The position numbers and the translations under genes were made by a program. Positions 43,760 to 51,684 of a DNA stretch of 64,000 nucleotides are shown here, piece by piece. The stretch covers positions 3,597,501 to 3,661,500 of the forward strand of contig NZ_JACHIV010000001.1 of NCBI RefSeq assembly GCF_014203325.1, given 5' to 3'. The notes below the pieces were generated by a model, which saw only the letters and a list, made by a program, of their open reading frames with translations, did not search any database and had not been told where the DNA came from. The first letter of the stretch is position 1; each line of letters opens with the position of its first letter. This DNA is from Saccharopolyspora gloriosae. GTDB lineage: Bacteria > Actinomycetota > Actinomycetes > Mycobacteriales > Pseudonocardiaceae.

Positions 43760-43890
43760 CAGATGCCCGGCGCCACCGGTCTCGTGCTGCACATGATTCC
43801 CGAGAGCGCCATCAGCGCTTTCACCGACAACGAGCTGCTGCCGGCCGTGCTGTTCGCGGCGGGACTGCAGCAGGTGGGCTTCAACCGCGC
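43760..43890 (+). pseudogene. Fragment of a dicarboxylate/amino acid:cation symporter (DctA/GltP-like)
   Basis: The translated stretch GLVLHMIPESAISAFTDNE then LLPAVLFAAGLQQVG resembles the part of DAACS symporters where an IP-x3-(V/I)xAF segment precedes a hydrophobic LQVLLFxxLFG helix. The flanking sequence has no matching continuation, so only an internal piece of some 40 residues survives. It lies 40 bp from the convergent glutaminase gene. A glutamate-type symporter beside a glutaminase would have made functional sense. Identification is by eye and tentative. Confidence 0.4.
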
Positions 43891-43932
43891 ACCGCAGGCG
43901 ACCGCCACCCCACCCGCCTCGCGGCACCGACG

Positions 43933-44847
43933 TCAGAAGACCGACCAACCGGTCAAGGTGGTGAAGTGGTCGAGCGCCGCGACACCGGCCACCGAGTTGC
44001 CGCGCTCGTCGAGCCCCGGACTCCACACCGCGACCGCGCACCGGCCCGGCACGATCGCGAGGATGCCGCCACCGACCCCGCTCTTGCCGGGAATGCCGAC
44101 GCGGTAGGCGAAATCCCCCGCGGCGTCGTAGGTCCCGCAGGTCAGCATGATCGCGTTGATGCGCTTCGCCTGCCTGCGCGTGACCAGCTCCGAACCGTCC
44201 CGCCGCTCGCCGCGCGCGGCGAGGAACAGTCCCGAGCGGACCAGGTCGCGGCAGCTCATCTCGATCGAGCACTGCCGGACGTACTGGTCGAGCACCGTCG
44301 CCACCGGATTTCGCATGTTGCCGTAGGACGCCATGAAGTGGGTCAGCGCCAGGTTGCGGTCCCCGTGAGCCGCCTCGGAAGCGGCCACCTCCTCGTCGAC
44401 CCGCAGGTCCGGGTTGCCGCTCTCGGCGCGCAGGAACGCCAGCAGCTCGCCGGTGGCGTCCCCCGCCAGCGAGACCAGCTCGTCGGTGACCGTCAACGCG
44501 CCCGCGTTGATGAACGGGTTCCGCGGGATGCCCCGCTCGTGCTCCAGCTGGACCAGCGAGTTGAACGCGTTGCCCGACGGCTCCCGCCCGACGCGGCGCC
44601 ACAGCGACTCGTCGTCGCCACCGGCCAGCACGAGCGCGAGGGTGAAGACCTTCGAGATGCTCTGCACCGAGAACGGCGCCTCCCACTCCCCCGCCCCGCG
44701 CACCCGGCCGTCGAGATCGGCGATCGCGATGCCGAAGCGCCCCGGATCGACCCGCGCGAGCGCCGGGATGTAATCCGCGGCCGACCCCGCTCCCCGCAGC
44801 GGGGCGACCTCATCGACGATCCGTCCGAGCAACCGGTCCAAGTCCAC
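43933..44847 (-). CDS. glsA: Glutaminase
   Basis: 304 residues, the standard length for the serine-dependent beta-lactamase-like glutaminase family that hydrolyses L-glutamine to glutamate and ammonia. SVQSISKVF holds the Ser-x-x-Lys dyad; NPFINAGALTV, FMASYGNMRNPV, the Tyr-containing CGTYDAAGDFAYRVGIPGKSGVGGGI segment and the C-terminal VAVWSPGLDERGNSVAG are the conserved blocks. Single gene, with a strong hairpin upstream isolating it from the operon that ends at 45018. Confidence 0.93.
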   Translation of the reverse strand: MDLDRLLGRIVDEVAPLRGAGSAADYIPALARVDPGRFGIAIADLDGRVRGAGEWEAPFSVQSISKVFTLALVLAGGDDESLWRRVGREPSGNAFNSLVQLEHERGIPRNPFINAGALTVTDELVSLAGDATGELLAFLRAESGNPDLRVDEEVAASEAAHGDRNLALTHFMASYGNMRNPVATVLDQYVRQCSIEMSCRDLVRSGLFLAARGERRDGSELVTRRQAKRINAIMLTCGTYDAAGDFAYRVGIPGKSGVGGGILAIVPGRCAVAVWSPGLDERGNSVAGVAALDHFTTLTGWSVF

Positions 44848-44879
44848 GAAGGACGATCATGTCATCGCCACCGCAACCA

Positions 44880-44934
44880 CCCGCACGGGGAGGGCCACCA
44901 GGGTTCGACGGGGACCCCGGCCCTCCCCTGCGGG
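44880..44934. terminator. Strong hairpin ending the leftward ebo-type operon
   Basis: CCCGCACGGGGAGGGCC and GGCCCTCCCCTGCGGG pair over about 16 bp with a single bulged C and a 22-base loop. On the minus strand it lies roughly 85 bp after the last operon stop (45018) and before the glutaminase start. There is no T-tract. Confidence 0.65.
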
Positions 44935-45017
44935 CGCGGGAGAACCGGTCAGGGCGAGGTGTCCCGGCGGTGGTGTTCGGGTGGGTGAGCGACGGCCTCA
45001 GCGGGTTCCTGAGCGGG

Positions 45018-45845
45018 TCACCAACGGACCTTGCGGAGGTAGTCGTAGCCGACTCGGGCGGTGTTCAGCGCGTCGGTCGGGTTGTCGTGCTCGACGATGA
45101 ACTCGTGGGCCCTCGCGTGGTCGAAGATCTCCGGGAAGTCCATCGTCCCGGTGCCGGGGTCGGCCATGTCGCCGCTCGGGGTGCGGTCCTTGACGTGGAG
45201 CTGGCGGATGCGGTCGCGTTCGGCGTCGATCAGCGCGAGCACGTCCTGGCCCGCGTGCACCGCCCAGTACAGGTCGAGTTCGAAGTGGACGAGCCGCCGA
45301 TCCGTGCGCCGGCGCAGGATGTCGTACGGGAGCACGCCGTCGATCGGGGCGAACTCGTGGTCGTGGTTGTGGTAGCCGAAGCGCAGACCGGCGTCGCGGC
45401 ACTTGCTGCCCGCTTCGTTGAGCCGGTCGGCGAAGGCGCGCCAGCCGTCTGCGGTGTCGAACTCCGCGTGCGGGACGACCAGGTGGCGGTGGCCCAGGGT
45501 GTGCGCGTCCTCGATCAGCGCGTCCACGTCACCTTCGAGGTCGGAGTGCCCGGAGGTGGCGCGCAGTCCGAGGTCGTCGAGGATCGTGCGGAACTCGGCG
45601 GTGGTGAGCCCGTGGGTGCCCGCCGTTTCCACGCTGCGGTAGCCGATGTCGGCGACCTGACGCAGCGTCGCCGCCACGTCCTCGTCCAGCTGCGCGCGCA
45701 GCGTGTAGAGCTGGATGCTGATGGCGTGGTGCGGGATGCGGCCGTGGCCGGTGGCGGCGGCGGCGGTGGTCGTCGCGGCGCCGGTCGCTCCGGCGGCGGC
45801 GAGCAACGCGGCGGTGTGCAGCAGGGTTCTGCGGGGCAGCGGCAT
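45018..45845 (-). CDS. Secreted sugar-phosphate isomerase/epimerase-like TIM-barrel protein
   Basis: 275 residues. The N-terminus MPLPRRTLLHTAALLAAAGATGA is a twin-arginine-like signal peptide. The xylose-isomerase-like barrel follows: AISIQLYTLRAQLDEDV, YRSVETAGTHG, FGYHNHDHEF with metal-binding His/Glu, and FIVEHDNPTDAL. It is probably an exported 3-keto-sugar or inosose isomerase or hydratase-like protein. ATG at 45845 is preceded by AAAGGA. Last gene of the operon, 26 bp after the EboF-like gene. Confidence 0.82.
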   Translation of the reverse strand: MPLPRRTLLHTAALLAAAGATGAATTTAAAATGHGRIPHHAISIQLYTLRAQLDEDVAATLRQVADIGYRSVETAGTHGLTTAEFRTILDDLGLRATSGHSDLEGDVDALIEDAHTLGHRHLVVPHAEFDTADGWRAFADRLNEAGSKCRDAGLRFGYHNHDHEFAPIDGVLPYDILRRRTDRRLVHFELDLYWAVHAGQDVLALIDAERDRIRQLHVKDRTPSGDMADPGTGTMDFPEIFDHARAHEFIVEHDNPTDALNTARVGYDYLRKVRW

Positions 45846-45871
45846 GAGTGGTCCTTTCAACGGCATCGTTG

Positions 45872-47257
45872 TCAGCGGATTCCGTGCAGCTGGAGCACCA
45901 GGTCGTGGACGTCGGTCGCCGCGAGGCGGCCGGTGCGTTCCACGGCGGCGGGCACGCGCGGGGCGGAGCACAGCAGGACCGGTCCGTCGGCCGGATCGTC
46001 CGGCAGGCGACCGTGGGAGCCCTGGACGGCGCGTCCGTCCAGCGGCACCACGTTCATGGCGTAGCGCAGGCCCGTCTTCTTCTTCGCGAGGTTCAGCGCG
46101 GCCTTGGCCTTCACCCAGCGGTCGTCGGGGTCGAGGAACAGCTCCGCCGGGTCGTAGCCGGGTTTGCGGTGGATCTCCACTCCCCTGGCGAAATCGGGGG
46201 CTCGGTCCTGGTCGAGCCAGTAGTAGTAGGTGAACCAGGAGTCCGGTTCGGCGACCGCGACGAGGTCGCCCGCTCGCGGGTGGTCCAGGCCGTAGCGGGC
46301 CTGCCGGGTCCGGTCGAGCACCTCGTCGACGCCGGGCAGCCCCGCGACCAGGTCGCGGACGCGCGGCACGTCCGAGGGGTCGCGGACGTAGACGTGCGCG
46401 GTCTGGTGGTCGGCGACGGCGAACGCCCGCGAAGCCCACGGGTCGAGGTACTCCATGCCCGCCTGGGTGTGGACTTCGAGCAGGCCCTCCCGGCGCAGTT
46501 CCCGGTTGACGTGGACCTGGCGGTGCACCGGTGTGATGCCGTACTCGCTGAGCACGACGACGGTCGCCGACGCATCGCGGGCCTGCGCGAGCAGCCCGGC
46601 CAGGGCCGCGTCGACCTCCGCGGCCGCCGTGCGCGCCTGCGGGCTGCGCGGGCCGTGGCGCTGCAGGTCGTAGTCGAGGTGCGGGACGTAGCACAGCAGC
46701 AGGTCGGGCCGGTGCTCGCGCAGGACGCGGCCCGCCGCGGCGGCGATCCACCGGCTGGAGGCGATGCTCGCGGTCGGGCCCCAGTACTGGAACAGCGGGA
46801 ACGGTCCGAGCTCGGCGGTGAGATCGTCGTGCAGCTGCGGCGGGCGGGTGTAGCAGTCGGGGGATTTGCGGCCGTCGGCGTGGTAGATCGGCCGCGGCGT
46901 CACGGTCCAGTCCGTGCTCGCTCCCATCGCGTACCACCAGCACACGTTCGCCGCGGTGTAGCCGGGGTGATCGCGGCGCGCGGTGTCCCAGACCTTGTCG
47001 CCGTGCACGAGCCGGTTGTGCTGGCGCCACAGGAAGACCTCGCCGAGCTCGCGGAAGTACCAGCCGTTGCCGACGATGCCGTGCTCGGCGGGCATCGTCC
47101 CGGTCAGGAAGGTGGACTGGGCGCTGCAGGTGACCGCCGGGAGCACGGTGCCCAGTTCGGCCTGCCACCCCTCGTCGGCGACGGACCGCAGGTTCGGCAT
47201 GTGCGCGAGCAGCGCCGGGGTCAGGCCCACGACGTCGAGCAGCAGAACGGGTTTCAC
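45872..47257 (-). CDS. Alkaline-phosphatase/nucleotide-pyrophosphatase-like protein (EboF-type)
   Basis: 461 residues of the AP/NPP superfamily. The first metal Asp is in VLLLDVVGLTPALL and the nucleophile region in LPAVTCSAQSTFLTGTMPAEHGIVGNGWYF; VPHLDYDLQRHG, VVVLSEYGITPV and FAVADHQTAHVYV supply further metal ligands. The terminal gene of ebo clusters (eboF) encodes this kind of phosphodiesterase, so EboF is the likely counterpart. GTG at 47257 overlaps the EboE stop as GTGA. Confidence 0.82.
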   Translation of the reverse strand: MKPVLLLDVVGLTPALLAHMPNLRSVADEGWQAELGTVLPAVTCSAQSTFLTGTMPAEHGIVGNGWYFRELGEVFLWRQHNRLVHGDKVWDTARRDHPGYTAANVCWWYAMGASTDWTVTPRPIYHADGRKSPDCYTRPPQLHDDLTAELGPFPLFQYWGPTASIASSRWIAAAAGRVLREHRPDLLLCYVPHLDYDLQRHGPRSPQARTAAAEVDAALAGLLAQARDASATVVVLSEYGITPVHRQVHVNRELRREGLLEVHTQAGMEYLDPWASRAFAVADHQTAHVYVRDPSDVPRVRDLVAGLPGVDEVLDRTRQARYGLDHPRAGDLVAVAEPDSWFTYYYWLDQDRAPDFARGVEIHRKPGYDPAELFLDPDDRWVKAKAALNLAKKKTGLRYAMNVVPLDGRAVQGSHGRLPDDPADGPVLLCSAPRVPAAVERTGRLAATDVHDLVLQLHGIR

Positions 47258-48339
47258 CGGGTGCTCCGTTCGTCGAGGAGTCGCCGGGTGAACCTCAGCT
47301 CCGCCGCGATGCCGTCGGCGAGGTCCTCCGGTGGTTCGGGCAGCACGTTCCAGGTGTAGGTCTCCACTTCGACGTCCGGCAGCGGATCCGCCAGCGCGGC
47401 GAGGGCGTCGCGCAGCACGTCGGTCGTCGGGCGCACCGGGCCTTCGGCGGCCCAGTGCACGGGGACGTGGAAGTGCACGCGCCACGGCCCGGTTCCGGGG
47501 AGTTCGTCGAACGCCTGGGGCAGGTCGTCGCAGCAGCGGACGCCTTCAGCGGTGCGCTCGCGAACCTGGTGCAGGTAGCGGGGTTCGGCGTAGCGGGCGA
47601 GTTCGCCGCGCGCCGCGGCCGGATCGTCGACGTGCAGCGCGGCGGAGGCCTGGACTTTGACGACGTCGACGCCGCTGCCGGTGATCGCCCGCACCGTCGC
47701 GGCCGGGTCGGCGAAGGACACCGCCAAGTGGCAGGTGTCCAGGCACAGCCCGATGTAGTCGGTGTCGCAGCCGGGCAGCCACGCCAGCGCGTCCGCGACG
47801 GTGTCCAGCAGGCAACCGGGTTCCGGTTCGACCGCGAGGCGCACCCGGCGGCCGGTCCGGTCCTCCAGCTCCCGCAGTCCGGCGGCGGCCCGGTCGAGGT
47901 TGCGCCGGGCCGCGTCCTCGTCGCGGGTCGTCCACGGCGTGCGCCATCCCAGCGGGAGCGTGGAGATGCTGCCCCGGCCGCCTTCGGGCAGCAGTGCGGC
48001 GAGGATCTCGGCGCAGCGCAGGGTGTGGTGCAGGCGTTGCGGCTCGGTCCAGCGCGGTTCGTACACCCGGTGCTTGACCACCGGGTCGTGGAATCCGCGG
48101 TGCGGGAAGGCGTTGAACGTGACCGCGGCGAGCCCGAGTCCGTCCAGCTCGGACTTCAGCCCGCGCACCGCGCCCGGGTCCGCGGACAGCTGCTCGGCGA
48201 CGTCCGCCGCCAGCCACAGGCCCACGCCGAGCACGTCCACGTCGAGCTTCTTGCGGATGGGCGCCGCGTGCTCGGCGAGCTGGGCGCGGACCCCGTCGAG
48301 GTCTTCGGCAGGATGAACGTTGGTGCAGTAGGACAACAT
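47254..48339 (-). CDS. eboE: EboE-like metabolite-traffic TIM-barrel protein
   Basis: 361 residues starting MLSYCTNVHPAEDLDGVRAQL, the typical EboE opening, with FNAFPHRGFHDPVVKHRVYEPRW, LAVEPEPGCLLDT, IGLCLDTCHLAVSF and FHVPVHW containing the predicted metal ligands. EboE belongs to the ebo cluster that in cyanobacteria supports delivery of a scytonemin precursor to the periplasm; its reaction is unknown. It lies 240 bp after the TatD gene, a gap filled by repeat copy A, and is coupled to the phosphodiesterase gene. Confidence 0.85.
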   Translation of the reverse strand: MLSYCTNVHPAEDLDGVRAQLAEHAAPIRKKLDVDVLGVGLWLAADVAEQLSADPGAVRGLKSELDGLGLAAVTFNAFPHRGFHDPVVKHRVYEPRWTEPQRLHHTLRCAEILAALLPEGGRGSISTLPLGWRTPWTTRDEDAARRNLDRAAAGLRELEDRTGRRVRLAVEPEPGCLLDTVADALAWLPGCDTDYIGLCLDTCHLAVSFADPAATVRAITGSGVDVVKVQASAALHVDDPAAARGELARYAEPRYLHQVRERTAEGVRCCDDLPQAFDELPGTGPWRVHFHVPVHWAAEGPVRPTTDVLRDALAALADPLPDVEVETYTWNVLPEPPEDLADGIAAELRFTRRLLDERSTR

Positions 48340-48363
48340 CGGCCTCGCTCCTAACGGGTCCTT

Positions 48364-48563
48364 TCAGAATGATCTTTTGGTCGTTGTCCTGTCAGCGGCG
48401 GAGCCGCTGAGCAGTGACCACCTCGAGCAAGACGACCACCGGCGGGTTCTCAGCGGCTTCCTCGCGAGGACAGCGATTTCGCCGTGTATCGGACGTACAT
48501 CAGAAATCGATCCCGCAGCGAGGAAGCCGCTGAGGTTCCGCTACCCGACCCGCTACGCAGGTC
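48364..48563. repeat. Structured repeat, copy A
   Basis: A 200-bp element between the TatD and EboE genes, roughly 90% identical by eye to copy B (62923). It contains a 17-bp perfect stem, CTCAGCGGCTTCCTCGC (48449-48465) with GCGAGGAAGCCGCTGAG (48518-48534), an inner GATTTC/GAAATC stem, and a small hairpin AGCGGCGGAGCCGCT. On the transcribed minus strand it begins 15 bases after the TatD stop and ends 24 bases before the EboE start. No coding signal. Confidence 0.8.
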
Positions 48564-48578
48564 GTGGTGAAAAACCTC

Positions 48579-49442
48579 CTAATTCCGGGAGCCGCGCAGC
48601 ACGGAGTTGTCGGCGAAGGTGGCCGCGTCGGCGGTGAACCCGGGCAGCGGGTCGAGGTTGAGCCGCCCGCTCTGCCCGTAGAACGCGATCGGGTTGTGCC
48701 ACAGCACCTGGTCGACGTCGGCGTCGGTGAACCCGGCGCGCAGCATCGCTTCGCCGGTGGCGCGCGTCTTCAACGGGTCGGACCGGCCCCAGTCGGCGGC
48801 GGAGTTGACCAGCACCCGCTCCGTGCCGTGCTCGCGCAGCAGCGCGACCATCCGCTCCTCGTCCATCTTGGTGTCCGGGTAGATGGAGAAGCCCATCCAG
48901 CAGCCGCTGTCGGCGACCGCGCCGACGGTGACCTCGTTGAGGTGGTCGACGAGCACCCGTTGCGGCGGCAGCCCGGATTCCCGCACCACGTCGAGGGTGC
49001 GGCGGGTGCCGGCGGGCTTGTCGCGGTGCGGGGTGTGCACCAGCACCGGCAGGTCGGCGTCGACGGCCAGCTGGAGCTGGTGGGCGAACGCGTCGTCCTC
49101 CTCCGGCGTCATCGAGTCGTAGCCGACCTCGCCGACCGCGACGACGCCGTCCTTGGCGAGGTAGCGCGGCAGCACGTCGAGCACCGCGCGGCAGCGGGGA
49201 TCGTTGGCCTCCTTGGGGTTGAGCGCGATCGTCGCGTGGTGGCGGATGCCGAACCGCGCGGCTCGGAAGCGCTCCCAGCCGATCAGCGAGTCGAAGTAGT
49301 CGGTGAACGAGCCGACGCCGGTGCGCGGCTGGCCGAGCCAGAACGCGGGTTCGACGAGCGCGCGGACCCCTGCGGCGTGCATCGCCTCGTAGTCGTCGGT
49401 GGTGCGCGAGGTCATGTGGATGTGCGGGTCGAAGATGCGCAT
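48579..49442 (-). CDS. eboB: TatD-family metal-dependent hydrolase (EboB-type)
   Basis: 287 residues. MRIFDPHIHMTSRT carries the HxH metal motif; the later ligands are in VAVGEVGYDSMTPEEDD, LPVLVHTPHRD and VLVDHLNE, and Asp in VLVNSAADWGRSDPL. The substitutions and the SDPL ending are those of the EboB subgroup rather than of DNase TatD. Its ATG at 49442 overlaps the preceding gene's stop. The reaction is not known; the ebo context suggests hydrolysis of a small metabolite. Confidence 0.83.
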   Translation of the reverse strand: MRIFDPHIHMTSRTTDDYEAMHAAGVRALVEPAFWLGQPRTGVGSFTDYFDSLIGWERFRAARFGIRHHATIALNPKEANDPRCRAVLDVLPRYLAKDGVVAVGEVGYDSMTPEEDDAFAHQLQLAVDADLPVLVHTPHRDKPAGTRRTLDVVRESGLPPQRVLVDHLNEVTVGAVADSGCWMGFSIYPDTKMDEERMVALLREHGTERVLVNSAADWGRSDPLKTRATGEAMLRAGFTDADVDQVLWHNPIAFYGQSGRLNLDPLPGFTADAATFADNSVLRGSRN

Positions 49443-50836
49443 CAAGCCTCCAGGAGCGCGAGGGCGTCGTCGGGAACGGCGCGCCCGGCGGCGCGGCGTT
49501 CGGCGGCGAAGTCGGCGACCATGCGCCGGAGCTCGTCGTCGGCGCGGCGCCGCAGGCCGGCGACGGCGGTCAGCGGCACCCCGGTGAACAGGCACTTGAG
49601 CACGCCGTGGCGCCAGGTGTGGTCGTCGAGGTGCCGGGCGAACGGCCCCATCGCGGCGGCCACCAGCCGGATGTCGTTGGTGCGCAAGGCATCCCGCACC
49701 AGTTCCAGACCGGCCGCGATCAGGCTGGGGCGGTCGAGGCCGGGCAGGGCGCGCAGGACGCCGCGGCGTTCGGCGTCGTCGCCGTAGCGGTACAGCGCCG
49801 TCATCTCCTCGGTGAGGCCCGCCGGAGCGACGCCGTCGGCCAGGGCGCGCAGCAGCCGGCCGCGCACCTGGTCGTCGACGGTGCCGTGCACGAGCCCGTC
49901 CGGGTCGTCCACCTCGACGGGACCGCGTCCGACGTGGCGGCCCACCGCGGGGAACGACGTCGCGATGCTCGCCGGTTCCCGGCGCACCGCGGCGAGCGCC
50001 TCGGCCACCCAGGGGCACCGCAGGGTGTCGATCGCGCGCCGGGCGACTTGCGGGGCGGCGTGGCCGTGCCGGGGCAGTTCGACGGCGGCGAGGCCGGTGA
50101 ACCCGACCTCGGCCAGCGCGTCCAGCGTCCCGGCCAGGTCGAGCTCGCCGTCCCCGAACTCCAGGTGCTCGTGCACGCCCCGGCGCATGTCGTCGAGTTG
50201 GACGTGCACCAGCCGGTTCCGCAGCCGCCGCACGCAGTCCGCGGCGGTGTCCCGCTCCACCGCGACGCAGTGACCGACGTCGAGGGTGATGCCGAGCGGT
50301 TCCGGGTCGCCGAGCCGCGCGCGCACGGCCAGCGCCGCGTCGACGGTGTCGACGGCCATGCCGGGCTCCGGTTCGAGCCCCAGCAGCACGCCGCACCGCG
50401 CGGCCTCCTCGACGACCTGGGAGGTGCCCTCGACGACCCGCTGGAACGCGGTCGATTCGTCCACATCGGACGGTCGAATGCCGGACCAGAACGACACGAC
50501 GTCCGATCCGAGGTCGGCGGCGATGCGCACCGCTCGCCGCAGGAAGTCCACCCGGCGCTCGCTGTCGTCGGACACCAGCGTCGGATGGTGCTTGACGTGC
50601 GGGTCCAGCAGGTAGCGCGCCCCGGTCTCGACCACGACCGACAGCTCCAGCCGCTGCAGCACGCCGCGCACCCGGCGCACCTGCTCGGTGAGGTCGTCGG
50701 CGAACGGGTCCAGGTGGTGGTGGTCGAGCGTGAGCGCGACCCCGTCGTAGCCGAGGTCGGCGATCAGCCGCAGGGCGTCGTCGAGCCGGTGGTTGGTGAA
50801 TCCGTTGGTGCCGTAGCCGAATCGCAGTGCGGTCAC
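49442..50836 (-). CDS. Fusion of a sugar-isomerase-like TIM barrel with an EboA domain
   Basis: 464 residues in two parts. Residues 1-285 form a xylose-isomerase-like barrel (FGYGTNGFTNHRLDDALRLI, VSFWSGIRP, LLGLEPEPGMAVDTVD, LDVGHCVAVE, LVHVQLDD). Residues about 295-464 are an EboA domain: SFPAVGRHVGRGP, AALGPFARHL-type segment MGPFARHLDDHTWRHGVLKCLFTGVPL and AERRAAGRAVPDDAL. In cyanobacterial ebo clusters EboA is separate. GTG at 50836 overlaps the UbiA stop (GTGA), and the gene overlaps TatD by 3 bp. Confidence 0.82.
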   Translation of the reverse strand: MTALRFGYGTNGFTNHRLDDALRLIADLGYDGVALTLDHHHLDPFADDLTEQVRRVRGVLQRLELSVVVETGARYLLDPHVKHHPTLVSDDSERRVDFLRRAVRIAADLGSDVVSFWSGIRPSDVDESTAFQRVVEGTSQVVEEAARCGVLLGLEPEPGMAVDTVDAALAVRARLGDPEPLGITLDVGHCVAVERDTAADCVRRLRNRLVHVQLDDMRRGVHEHLEFGDGELDLAGTLDALAEVGFTGLAAVELPRHGHAAPQVARRAIDTLRCPWVAEALAAVRREPASIATSFPAVGRHVGRGPVEVDDPDGLVHGTVDDQVRGRLLRALADGVAPAGLTEEMTALYRYGDDAERRGVLRALPGLDRPSLIAAGLELVRDALRTNDIRLVAAAMGPFARHLDDHTWRHGVLKCLFTGVPLTAVAGLRRRADDELRRMVADFAAERRAAGRAVPDDALALLEA

Positions 50837-51684
50837 GTCGCCGACACCGTCCTCCCCAGGCTCCGGACCGCCGGCGGGATCGCGGCGAGCACCGTCGCGG
50901 CACCGAGGTCGTGGCGGGCGGTCAGGGCGAGCTGCAGCGCCACCATGCCGTGGATGCCGTCGCGGGTCGCCGCGCGGACGGTGCGCGCGTCCGGGCTGCG
51001 GTAGGCCCGCAGCTGCGCCGCGCCGACCTGCGCGGCGTACAGCCCGGCCGCGGTGACGGCCGCGACGCGGTGCCGGTGCGACGCGCAGCGGCCGCTCGCG
51101 GCGGCGACCGCGGCCAGCGCCGTGGTGGCGAGCGCGGCCGCTGCCGTGCGGGGGTCGGCGCCGCGGACCTCACCGCGCGAGAGCGCGGTGACCGAGCAGG
51201 TGTGCGCCGCCAGCACGGCCGCCGCGGGCCAGGCCGCGCGAGCACCGCCCGCGCCGAGCAGCACGTCGAGGCCGCGGCACGCGGCCATGGCGGCGGGTCC
51301 GGCCGCGCCGTCCTTGAACACCACGTCGTAGCCGACGACCGCGGCGGCGAGTCCCGCGACCAGCCCTGCCTCCGCCGTTCCTGCGGCGGCTCCGGCAGCC
51401 ACGCCGCACCCCGCGAGCAGCGCCGCCACCCCGGCCGCTGCCCCGGCTCCGACCTGCCCGGACGGGATGGGCCGTTCCGGGCGCTCCACGGCGTCGAGCT
51501 CGCGGTCCGCCCAGTCGTTGAGCGCCATGCCCGCCCAGTACAGCGCCACCGAGGCCGCCGGCAGCAGCGCGCGGCGCCCGCCCAGGCGGCGCCCGGCGGC
51601 CGCAGCGCCGACGGCGGTGTCCCCGAGCACCGTCAGCGCGGCCGGAGCGCGGGTCAACGAGATCAACGTTGCCAGCCGGATCAT
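50833..51684 (-). CDS. eboC: UbiA-superfamily prenyltransferase (EboC-type)
   Basis: 283 residues with about eight hydrophobic segments. The first Asp-rich motif is NDWADRELDAVERPERPIPSG, a standard UbiA NDxxDxxxD variant with the RPxPSG tail. The second motif is poorly conserved, as in EboC proteins, so the prenyl acceptor is unclear. In Nostoc punctiforme EboC is required for export of the scytonemin monomer. It is overlapped by 4 bp on both sides and so is firmly in the operon. Confidence 0.85.
   Translation of the reverse strand: MIRLATLISLTRAPAALTVLGDTAVGAAAAGRRLGGRRALLPAASVALYWAGMALNDWADRELDAVERPERPIPSGQVGAGAAAGVAALLAGCGVAAGAAAGTAEAGLVAGLAAAVVGYDVVFKDGAAGPAAMAACRGLDVLLGAGGARAAWPAAAVLAAHTCSVTALSRGEVRGADPRTAAAALATTALAAVAAASGRCASHRHRVAAVTAAGLYAAQVGAAQLRAYRSPDARTVRAATRDGIHGMVALQLALTARHDLGAATVLAAIPPAVRSLGRTVSAT

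Noticed and set aside
45018-47168. A single open frame of about 716 codons containing the exported isomerase
   Set aside because: Only the last 275 codons match a protein, with a signal peptide and ribosome site at 45845; the upstream part is shadow sequence of the EboF-like gene.
48377-48637. Short ORFs within repeat copies A and B
   Set aside because: The frames differ in length between near-identical copies and reflect palindromic structure, not coding selection.
48579-50903. A single open frame of more than 770 codons across the TatD gene and the EboA fusion
   Set aside because: It is the TatD frame running open upstream through antisense-type GC-rich codons. The EboA-fusion gene occupies another frame with real domains and a 3-bp overlap with TatD.
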